A program made the position numbers and the translations under genes. A DNA stretch of 64,000 bases from Dendrophyllia cribrosa (taxonomy: Eukaryota; Cnidaria; Anthozoa; Scleractinia; Dendrophylliidae): contig JAJLRJ010000008.1 of NCBI GenBank assembly GCA_024195265.1, positions 23,658,958 to 23,722,957 on the forward strand, read 5' to 3'. The notes under the pieces were generated by a model, which saw nothing but the letters and a program-made list of their open reading frames with translations, searched no databases and was not told the origin of the DNA. Shown piece by piece: positions 42,001-54,000 of the stretch; positions within the stretch are counted from its first letter, which is position 1; every line of letters starts with the position of its first letter.

Positions 42001-45000
42001 ACCGCGCCTTACATGTCTGCACGTCAAATTTAGGGCTCTGTCTCTCCATATTAATTTGACAGCGTAATAATTTGATAGCGCTTCTATCACTTTCGTAACA
42101 GCTACCTAACTGAGTTCTCCCGCTGACCTGGGTGTTTTTAGATAAGTTCTTGAGGTTACGTTGTTCTTATTTCACTCATCTTGAATCTGGAACAACGAGA
42201 TTTGGCAAGATGGCGACCACACGCCTCGTATACAGTTCTGGCTATTTACGATTCTTAAAACGCCCTAAAATGGCTCCATCCTTGTTCTCCTGCCTTAAAG
42301 CAACTGGAATATTGAAGCCTATACGATCATGTCGAGCTGGACTTCAAGTCATATCAAGGAATCATGGTTCACAGCGCATCGCATCGGTATCCCCAGCCAA
42401 CAGACACCAGTCTTCTACAAACTACTATCAACGTGGAGTGAACCTAACCGGATCCAAGACCACGTCCTCAGTTCCTACAATATTATTAACAAACGCTTGT
42501 CATATTTCCAACAAAACTGACGAGCTTTACGCGGTGATCAACAACAATAACATCGATTTGTCCATAATAACAGAGTCATGGCTGTCAAGCGACATCCCAT
42601 CTTCATGTATATCCGCCGGTTCTAATACCACTGCATACCGCAAAGATCGAGCTCATCGAGCTGGTGGTGGGGTTGTGGCATTTATAAACAACACTACTCC
42701 AACTAAACGTCTGGAAATTCTAGAGAAGGATGAATTCGAAGTGCTGTGGCTCTTATTAACTCCCAAGAGACTCCCACGACCCTTCAGTTGCATAATTACT
42801 GCTGGCATATATTTTCCTCCTGGAAAATCAGTTGCGGAACAAACTGAGATGAACGACTATCTAACCAGTTGCCTTGACGAATCTCTCCTGTCCCACCCAT
42901 CGGCTGGTATTATTTTATGCGGCGATTTAAACAAATTAGATGTTGGCCCTGTGTGCAGGCGGTTCAACCTCAGAAAATGCGTTCGGGCTCCAACTCGTGG
43001 CGCTAAATGTTTTAGACCAGATTCTCACGAACATGCACCCGCTGGACAGTAATGTTAAGCATCTGCCGCCACTAGGGAACTCTGACCACCAGTGTTTAGT
43101 TATGGAGGCAATAATACGCCCGGAAAACAACGTACTGTATGGCAATCAGTAAGGAAAATTAATAACTTAAAGTACATCACCCCACTGGAGGCCATCTTGA
43201 GTTTATGACCACCTTTGTTCCTTGTGTAGCCAGCAACTTCGAAGCTTAATGATATCACTGCAACTGACGATAAATTGTTCCTATTCAGGTTGTCGAAACA
43301 TGAGACAGCAACTTGCTGCTACCCTCACTCAGACAAACACACCACACAATCAAAGCAACTAACCTTTATAACTTGAGCCAATTCTTCTGAGTGCGATGAA
43401 GATTTCTCCTCTTGCCTTCTTAGTTCCAATATTTTCTCTTCAAGGAGCTGAAAAATTTGAGGTATGATCAGTCACACCAGCAGCTAATGTGAGTAAATTC
43501 AACAACTGGTCAAGTCGCTAAATAGCCAAAAGGCTGCACTTTACCTCCTCGGTTCTCCGTTGTTTCTCATGTAGAGCTGTCTCTCTCTCGTTCAATGAGT
43601 CAATCTAAGAAAGGAACGAAAACGAACAAGTTTTTTGTCTTTTTTTACTGGAAAGAGCATAGACTAGGACAAGATAAACGTTTGGAAATGAAAAGAAGGG
43701 GTTTTCTGAGTACCTCGATCTTCAAGGCTTTTGCGTGAGTGTCTTGTTTCGCCATGTTTTCTTTCCATTCACTCTCACAGTCAAATAACTTCTGCTGTTC
43801 TTGGAACGCTTGCGTCTTAAGGTTTGTGATTTGTTCCTCGTAATCTTTCACGTCACTCTCTAACTGACTTATCTTATGATCCCGACTCTGGAATGAAAGA
43901 CAAGTTTATAAGATCATAAAGAACTTAATGTTAGCTTCAAAATCACCATACCTTTAAAGGCCCGGCTAAACGAACGCAACATTTCAACGCAACATCTTGC
44001 AACATTGTTGCGCGCAACGTGTTACACACGTTTGGCCACCCTATTGCAACGTGTTGCAACATGTTGGATGGTGTTGGATCTAGTTTGAAAATGGTCAAAT
44101 TTGATCCAACATGTTGCAACATGTTGCAACAGGGTGGCCAAACGCGTGTTAACACGTTGCGCGCAACAATGTTGCAAGATGTTGCGTTGCAATGTTGCGT
44201 TCGTTTGGCCGGGCCTTAAAGAAAGTTCTTCAAAGAAGAACAAATACAGAAATGGCTGTTGTTGCTACCGTTGCTTTTGGTGAAGATGTCGAAAATAACC
44301 GCATACAGAAAGTGTTTCACAAATGTACAACTTACCTGTAACTTTTTATTTAGTCCCTCTATGTCTCGACGTGTTTTCTCACGCAAAGAGTCCAAACCCA
44401 TTTCTTTTTCCTGCAACGCAAAAACGAATAAAGTTGATAAATCGGACTTTACATTAACATCGCGTTTCTCCTTTATATGACATCATTCAAAACACACACG
44501 CCACTAGGCGACGCACTTCAAAGATTGTGGTGTTATGTAGAAAACTAAAAATACTGTAAGAGGAAAAGCGAGAGGTCCTTCGCTGTTACTCACCCTCGCT
44601 AGCCTGTTCTTCAGCACCTCGAGTTCCTTGTCATGCATCTCTTTGGATTCATCTTGCAGTTTGTGGATTGCGTTGATTCTTTCAAAGTGTGAATCTCGAG
44701 CCTTCTGTCGTTCATCTTCAAGTTGCTAAAGAATCGGAACGACAAGGGAAAGAATATCAGAACACCGCAATCACGCTCTCTTTCGTGAGAGGCGAAGTGC
44801 GGAGTTCATTACAATCCGACGAGAATCCGCTCACTAAAGATAAAAGCAGTTCAACTTCATTTTGTCGGTTTTCTATTTCAGTTTGATTGGACAACAATCA
44901 TCTTTATCCTTCAACTCACAAAAGTACCAGCCCAAAAATCAAAATTCAAGAAAAATCGCAAATTTAATCTTGTAAAATGTTGAAAAAAAAATGTACAGAA

Positions 45001-48000
45001 GTACTGCCAAAGAGATTTCATTTCAATAGTCAGATCACAGAATTTTGTCGACAGACTCAAAAGTTAGAACTTCACAACACGACTTCAGAAATTTATGTTT
45101 CATATTTCGAGAACATAACCTACGCGGATTAATCTAAATGCGTACCGTGTGGAAAAAAAAATACTTACCTGCTTGAGTTTCTCAACAGTTTCTTTGGACC
45201 CTTTTTGCTCTTCATGCAACTGTTCTTGAAGAATTCCAATCTTGTGAATGTAATTTTGTTTCTCATTCGCATAGTTTCCATCTGCCTGTTTAAGCTGTGA
45301 CTTTAATGACTCCACCTCACTGTGAAGTTGATCTCTCTCTATACTCAGTTCCAGAACCTTGAGTTCATTTTTCTTTTCGACTTCCACAACTTGCTGGGAT
45401 TCGTGTTTCTGTCTAGCGAGGTAGTTTCGTAGTTCTTTTATTTCGTGTTGGGTATTATCTCTCTGAAGTTCCAGGTCCATAAGCTGAGTTCTGAAGATTT
45501 GAAATATAGATTGTTTTTTACATACATATGTTGTAGTTAATTTTTTATCTCAGGTAATTTTTATTTTTCCAATGTTTTTGGGTATGGTAATATATGCTAA
45601 TGAATTTGAAACAAAGAAAAAACAAAAATTACCTGAAATAAAAAATGAACTGCAACATATACAGCTATTTCAATTAACGTTGTCGGATGAAAGCTCAAAG
45701 TTACAAGCCAAGATAGTTGGGAGCGGCGCAAAAGAAACGTTTTTCCACTCGTCGCATCGCTCATTCGCGCCGCTCCCAACTATCTGCATGCCTGGAACAG
45801 GTGCTCGGTTTACTCGTTCGGTCTTGACTTGTAGGCTTTGAGTTTTCACCCGACAACGTTAATTGAAATAGCTGTATGCAACTGAATGAATATGTTTTCG
45901 GTACTTGTGTAAACAATCCTTGGAATACACGGTTTCAACATTTGCGCCAACATTCATCCAACCATTTGAACAAGTCGTCCAAGATTGTCGGAAATGCTGA
46001 AAAGTGACAAATTTAAATTGGTTCAAACTTTCAACCAACATGGCTCCAACATTTTCTTTGTTCTCGAAAATGTTGGATCGCGTTGAAGCCGTTCGAACAA
46101 TTCATTCGAAATTTGTAGAACAAACTTAGCTTACATCAGGCATTTCTAGTTTATAGCAATGAATTTATTTTTATAATATGTTGGCCCGATTGTTGGGAAT
46201 GTTTTGAACGGCCTCTGCTCAACTTTTACTGATTCTTGCTTCCAACATCTGTCCAAGATCCGTCCAACATTTATTGCACAGATGTTGCGGGCTTTTAAGG
46301 GTTCAGTTTTATTTCCTGGCTCCTTTAATTTTCTCTTCTCGCTTTTGTACAATGTACATGAATGACATTTTTCTTGACGTTCCATGACAGACAATTTACC
46401 GTTATTTTGAAACAGTTCACTGGGCCCTCTTAATTATTGTGTATATTTCCTGAACCATTAATAGCAACTTCTTGTTCTGAAGAATTGTTTACACTTACCT
46501 TGTTTTAGTTGCCTGTTGTCTGTATTGTTCAACCAAATTTTCAGATGACTTGACTTCGGCTTTGTTCCGTTTGATTGTCTCTTCTAAAACATGAATCTCC
46601 TGCAAAGCGATCTGTTTGAGAAAATAAATGGCAGGCCTTACAATCTGGCTAACCAAAACACAGAGGTGACAGTAATGGTCTAATAGCCCAATAGGCCATT
46701 TCCGAGTTACGTTACGCCTCGTTGTCAAAGCGAGGCTAGGTGCACAACCTTTCATATAAAAATGAGTTTTCATTCACATGCAAAAGAAAACTCATTTTCA
46801 TATGAAAGGTTTCGCACCTAGCCTCGCTTTGATAGAGAGGCTAAAGGCAACTCGGAATTCGATATATTAAAGGCCCAGTATCACCCATTCGGCTTTGCGG
46901 TCGTTTGTTTTTGTTTTCAAATGACGAGCTCGCTCGTGATTGGCTCTTTCGGGAATTTTCGACTGCGTCAAATTCAATCGTCGAGGCATTGGGCGCGCAA
47001 TGCATTTTGGGTGATACTGGGCCTTTAAAATTCAACTTCAAACAAAGGACATCACTATGAAGTCGTGTCTACCTTTTTCCGTGATGTGGCTTCTTCAAGC
47101 TCAAACTCCACGTTTTTAACTTCTTGTACGCTTCTGTTTAGTTTCCTTTCACTTTCTTGCAACTGTAAGTAACAGAACAGGTTTTAGTGTTGTTGTTTTT
47201 TTTAGTGGAAAGTACTAACTGTCTGTTCAGTAACTTCATAACAGCGATACCAATACCAAATTTCAGCCTCCAGGATCTGTTTGGAGATTTTGTATGATGT
47301 CATACAGTTTTACCCGTTTAGTCTGTGGATAAAATTATTAAATGTGACCGTCAGTCAAATGAAAGCTACTAAACAGTACTTTTCTGTGGTGCTGTTTATT
47401 ATGCTGTGCAAGGTGGTTCTAACTTTTGAGTCTGTGGATGAAATCCTACAGCGTGACTATTCAAATGAAAGCTACTGAGCTGTACTTTCCTGTGGTGCTG
47501 TTTATTATGCTGTGCAAGGTGGTTCTAACTTTTGAGTCTGTGGATGAAATCCTACAGTGTGACTATTCAAATGAAAGCTACAGAGCAGTACTTTCCTGTG
47601 GTGCTGTTTATTATGCTGTACAAGGTGGTTCTAACTTTTGAGCCTGGATGAAATCCTAAATTGTGACCATTCAAATGAAGGTTACCGAGTAGTACTTTTC
47701 TGTGGTGCTGTTTATCATGCTGTTTTAAAGGTGGTTGTAACTTTTGAGTCTGTGGATGAACTACTACAGTGTGACCAATCAAATGAAAGCTACTGAGCAG
47801 TACTTTCCTGTGGTACTGTTTATTATGCTGTACAAGGTGGTTTTAACTTTTGAGTCTGCGGATGAAATCCTGTAGTTTGACCATTCAAATGAAAGCTACT
47901 GAGCAGTACTTTCCTTTGGTGCTGTTTATTATGCTGTGTAAGACGGTTCCAACTTTTGAGTCTTTGGATGAAATTATGAAATGTGAAAGCTTTTGAACAG

Positions 48001-51000
48001 TACTTTTTTCAGAAGTTGTGTAAGGTGATTCTAATTTCACATGTCTATTTTTGGCAATTTGCTTTCAGGAAACCAATCAAAATATTACATGACCACACAT
48101 GAGCACACCAAGGGTAGTCACAATGTCACATCTTTACAGAAACAAGGTGAGACAAGTTCATACCACAACTGGCCAATCAGGAGGATTAGGACTTACCTAG
48201 TGAAAGTCATTTTGTTAATTAATTAGAATTCTTACCTTGAGCATAATTTTCTGATGAGCTTCCTTCTGTGCCTCAAACTTGTCAGCCTATAACAGTACAA
48301 GACAACTATGAGCATAGAACACCAGGGAGGGGTGGGTGGGTGGGGGAAGAGAAAAGGGGTAAGAAAAATGTCATCAGTTCTTAGCTGTTTCTATTGCAAC
48401 ACAGCAATGCCACAAAGGCTGCAGAGTAACAGCATGCCTTGCTGAATACAAGGCAGACAAAACAGAGGCATCAATCTAATGTTACTGTTTTCTGTGAAGT
48501 AACCCTTTAACTCCCAAGAGTGCCAAATTCAAAATTGAAGAAGCATCCCGAATTTCATTTGGCAAAATACTAAAAAACAAATGGAACCATGCAAAGGTGC
48601 TGCCAAAGAGATTTTATTTGAATGGTCACACCATAGGATTTCGTCCACAGACTCAAAAGTTAGAACTACCTACATGTCTTCATAATTGACTCAGGGAGTT
48701 AAAGGGTTACAGTCAACAGCTAGGCAATGAGTGAGCACCATTTTTATTTCCAGATTAATAAATACAACCCTATGCCCACATCTTGTTATTACTCAACAAT
48801 ACAATTTTTGTGGCAAAAATTCACACCAGTGTACCAAATACTGCCATTTATGACATTATGAACCAATTGGCAATCTTGGAAATTAAAAGGTTTTAACAGC
48901 CTCCGAAGAAACAGTTTACATGACTGTGTAGTTTGACGACCCACCTGATAAGCCTTTGGTGGTGAGAAAACAGCCTGGGATTTTGTTTGAGGTGTTGATG
49001 TCATAAATCCTCCAGTTACTGACACATTTTCTTGGTAATCAAACCTTCTGGAATTTCCGCTGTCGGAAAACTTCTCAACATGAAACCGCTGATCACTTCT
49101 GTCCTTGTGCGGAGATGAAGAGTAACTTGTATCATGAGGATAAACTGTGGGGTCAATACATAGAGGTAATTCAGCAAAAAGTTGTATAATGTAGCTGGAC
49201 ATATTTACAAGTCAGTTTTTACTTGTTCAAGCCTTTATTGTTTACTATACGACAGTCTAATCTTCTCCCAAATCAAAATGTTTTTCTTACTAGTTTGCAG
49301 TCAGAAGAGTGTAATAGCATGTCATATTTGCGGCAGGGGTAATTTGCAGAACGCCGAATGCAGAACATTGTTCTCACCCTTAACAGTAAATAAAAGCTAA
49401 CCAATTTGAATCAGTGCTTAACCCTAAATACTGTAGCACTGATTTACAGTATTTAGAGTTAAGCACTGATTCAAATTGGTTAGCTTTTATTTACTGTTAA
49501 GGGTGAGAACAATGTTCGGCATTCGGCGTTCTGCAAATTACCCCTGCCATCATATTTGCACTAGTTTTTGGTGTGTATTTATACTCTAAAATGCTATGTC
49601 AAATAATATATAGTCATATTTAACAAGGCAGACACTCAGCAAGGTTGGAGCATACAGGTACAGTGTACTTGGGTGGGTATTTGTTTCTAACAAAATTAAT
49701 GTGTTGTATGTGGGTATGGTAAACATTAAACAACAGCAAAAACACAAGGTGTGAAACTATAGGGTCGTAAATTGATTATAAATTACTTACTTATTCGCCT
49801 TAACTTAGTATACACCCATGTTTAATGCAATGCTAGTTGACCATACAAAGGGAAACAAAAATTAAACTGGTTTAAAAAATTTTAGACCAAAAACTAATTA
49901 GAACCACAACATAATTATGCCTGCTGAATCTTCCAGTCACTCATCAACGATATTGTTCTCTTGTCCTTCCAAGGTATGACACACCAACCTTAACCATGCT
50001 TTACTGTACTATTACATACTACTCTGACTGGTCTTTCAGATGGTGCCCTTTAAAGCAGCTCTCACCTCTTTGATTTCTCTTTTATTCATTGTATACTTAA
50101 TATATACTTCTCATCTTTCATGACAGAAACTGTCCTGGCTTATAAACTACCAGTAGGCGACTTGTCTGTTTTGGATCATTGTGCCCTTATTACTGTATAT
50201 ACTACTCTCACCTCGCTGTTTGGATGGAGACTGCAATTTAACATTAGGGTCACTTTTACTGCCTAAATCGTCTGCATAATGTGCTGGGGTTACATGTCTA
50301 GTTTGTGCATAGACCATCTCGTCAGCTTTATTTTCAGCCTGATAATAATCTCTTTGTCCCTCAGAAATGTCTCTAGTTTCACTGTCATCGTCATCGTCAT
50401 CATAGTTCATTGCCGCTCTAAAGGCGGACGTCTCCTTGATAAACTCACCATCTGTGGCCAAGTGATGGTTTCTTTGTTGTATTTCTCTGGAGGGTGCTGC
50501 ACCATCTCTAAATCTCACTTCCTTGCGAGAAGCTGATCCATGCCTCCTAGCCGATGTTGATACACTTGATTCAAAAGAGCTGCTTCGATCTGTGAGGGTT
50601 CCACTGTTTTGTTCAGATGCTATTGATTGTACTTGTGGTGATGTCGATTTCTGGAATGATCGTTGTATGACATTTGTACTGGTGTTACTTAAATTCCTCC
50701 TCTCTTCAATCTGACTGTCTGACCTAGAAACTGACATCCAGAAAAAAAACCCAACAACAATAATCAACTCAGTGAAAACCACAACAAAAGGCAGTGTAAA
50801 GGTTGAGACCCTGATAAGCGAACATTTTTTCTACTGGGGCATATGAGCTCAAAATATTGCTGATTCAACAGGGCCGTAGCCATAAAAAAAATAAGGACTG
50901 AGGCAATATCCATGGTTAAATTCCCCCGCCTAGCTATTTAGGGTCTTTATGACGACTACGTTTAAACAAAACACTGGGATCATGACTGAGGCAAGTGCCT

Positions 51001-54000
51001 CGGTTTGCCTCATACTGGCTACGGCCCTGTTCAATAACACTTACTAGCACAAAACACAGATTTAGAGCTGTGCAAAGCAAGTTTGGCAAAATCCAATTTT
51101 TTAGTGCAAAAGGTTTTAGAGTGCAGCCTTACTGGGAGCCATTAGATCATAAGATTTTGTGGTTAGTTTTTCATTGCATCAGGCAGAGGAAACGATTTTT
51201 TTCTTACCATCCTGGACACTTCCTGATCCTGAAGCGGAACTCTTGGATTGATCACTGAAAAGAAAGTGTCAGCATAAAATAAAAGTTATCTACAAGTAGA
51301 TGACATGCCAAGTATTCAAGAGCATCTAGTCTAAAGCCGAAAAAAGAAAGATACCCCACAGGTTATTACATGCACACCCTGCTTAGATTCTTCATTGTTA
51401 TTTTCAAGTAACATAATTTTTTTTTACCTTTTTTCAGAGTTGTCAATATCTTTTTAAATGGCAAGAAAGTGAGTAAAGTAGCCACAGGAAAGTGGTTTCT
51501 GGTGTTGTCAATGTTTTGTTCTTCAATGAAAGAAGCCAAGGATCAAACATGTAAGAGCCAAAGAAAATCCCCCCCCTCTGCCCTTATTTGTAAAGGTAAT
51601 TCTTCATAAGCCTAATGGCGCACAACTGCTGGAGCTTAACCCGGTTTCTGTAGCATGAAGTGACTGGATGGGATGGTAGTCCATCGCAAGGTTACCCTTC
51701 AGCATTATGTCGCCAGTACCCATTTATACACCTGGCCCCAGTTGTTCAAAACGTGGATAGTGCTATCCACCAGATAAATCACTATCCAGTGGATAAGTAT
51801 TAACAAAATCCTTTGTGTTATCCGCTGGTTAGCAATTTATCCGGTGGATAGCGCTATCTACCTTTTGAACAACTGGGGTCAGGGTGGAGAGAGACAATGT
51901 GGAGCAAAGTTTCTTGTCTAAGGAAACAACACGATGGCAGAGACCAGGTTCCAACTATTGACCTTCAGGTTGAAAGTCAGATGTCCTAACCAACATACCA
52001 CCGTGCCTCCACAGGCCCTTATTGACAACCCTGTATTTCTGTTTTCTGTTCAACTGCAAATGCATGAATTATTATAGTCTTCAACATTAACTCTCCTGCA
52101 AGCAACCACCCTCAGATCCAGGGAATGTTGTAATTTATGACTGAACACTTACAAGAATCTAACTGCAGTGTTTGACTGTGAAATGTGTCAAATAGGATTT
52201 CATGATCCCTGAAAGCCGATAGTCGCTAAAATAAAGGCAACTTAGGTTGGAGGGAAAATATGTTGCTAGACATTATATCAAAAGGACCAAATGCAGCAAG
52301 GTCCATGCATTATTAATGAGAGCAAATATTTTTCTTTCGAAGTCATAAGAAGAATGACCTGACAAAACCTGTGTGCGAGCAAGGCCAACCAAACAAAGGA
52401 CATCACTGAGATGGGGAGAGGAGTGAGTGAGTGCAAGCGACCTCGGACTGTCTGAGAATCAAGCTAATGATTGTTTCACTGTGTTGACAGGTGGCTAGAG
52501 GCAGTCTCTGCCCAGATTGCCATGGAGACAGCCTTCCTGTTGAATGGATTGCTACCCTACTCTCTTGCAATTCTCCAATACTACAATTAGTGTTAGATTT
52601 CTGTTTCAACTTTTTCTTACCTAGCTTGAAAAATCCACAAGGGCTGTCTTTTCTTTCTTATGTTATAGATGTTAGTTGACAAGGTTAGATCTTTTCTAGG
52701 AGTGTTAATGAGTTAGCACAAGAACATGAAGATGATAAGCACATGTAACTCCATTAGTAAATAAAGTAAATGATTAAATAAATTAACTAGTCACATGACC
52801 GTGAAAATGACTTTAAAGTTTTGCTCAGGTTGTCAAAACATCAGTCAATGTCAATGGCAACAGTAGTTGTTTATGTCTAAACTAACGCAGACGATCACAC
52901 TCTAGTATTGTTAAGATCATGATCTGTTCTTTATCTGATGAAGTCATGTTAAAAGTTAATGACACAAATTGAAAGAAACCCATTAAAGGTTAAATGAGAG
53001 TTAAATGTGGCTAAATGTAATTTAGGCAAAGTTAACCTTGAAGCAATTATGGTCAGCAGTTTTCCAGCTATACTGGGGGTGGCCCAACACCTTTAGCAAG
53101 GGCACCTTGTGACTTGTATATGCAGTTGCTTGCAGTTCTTCGCAAAGTGTTGTTGCAATAGCTTGCTGTTTGCATGCCGTTTTGTGCCATGGTTTTTCCC
53201 ATCCCTCCCTCCCTCTTGAGGTAAGGGTTACGTAAGTATTGGTCGGTAGGTATTCCACTGAATTGTTCAGTGTGACGGTGCCTGGTGGGGGCCGCTCGCA
53301 GGGTTGCCATGGATACCTCCTTCTCATGCTAGAGCATTGCCCGGCTCCACCAACTTTGTAGGCACCAGCACCCACGCTCATCTATTGGTGATGAGTTTAA
53401 ACAAACTTGGAGTTGGACTTTGTAATACTGTTATATTGCTAATCACCAATAGAAATTTAGTAGTTTCAAGTACTGCAATGCAGCCATGGATGTGTTCAGT
53501 CTTCTTTGATTCTGTCCTGTTTTCCTGGACAAAGAATGGCCCATAAAAATTCCACTGTTTGTGTTATCGGCTGGGAGCAAATAATTTAATCTTACCTGGA
53601 GGAGCTGTAATAATTATCTACTTGTCCACCAAATAACTTGGATAAAAGTTCTGCTCCTTCTCTTACTTTGTCATCAAAGTATTCTGCAGATAACAAGGGC
53701 AAAAAGATTTCTAACATTGCATAAGAGTACTCCTTACTCCTTAACCCAGCCTGTAACATTGTATTTTTTGTTCTTCCCTTTTTTTCAAGCAAGTAGTAAC
53801 TGTTGCAATTTGTGTGGTGGCGACAATGTGCTGCTGAGTTTTAAAGGAAACCTCCACAGTCTGTTATAACAATTTGGTTTTGAATTGTTGGAAACAAAGA
53901 CTAAATCTAATAAATCTAAGTCTAATAACAAGTGCTTTTAATTTTCCACACACTGCCATTTATGTGGCTAAATGCAATTTAGGCAAATTTAAACTTGAGT

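Noticed and set aside
42132..43052. 306-codon frame as a host gene
   Set aside because: The endonuclease domain matches non-LTR retrotransposons and is frameshifted, and the RT half is missing.
47281..47641. Overlapping open frames with a repeating hydrophobic peptide
   Set aside because: Produced by a 105-bp tandem repeat whose length is a multiple of three. No start context or splice logic.
49330..49550. Palindrome as a CRISPR or bacterial terminator
   Set aside because: Eukaryotic context, single copy, target-site duplication: a MITE.
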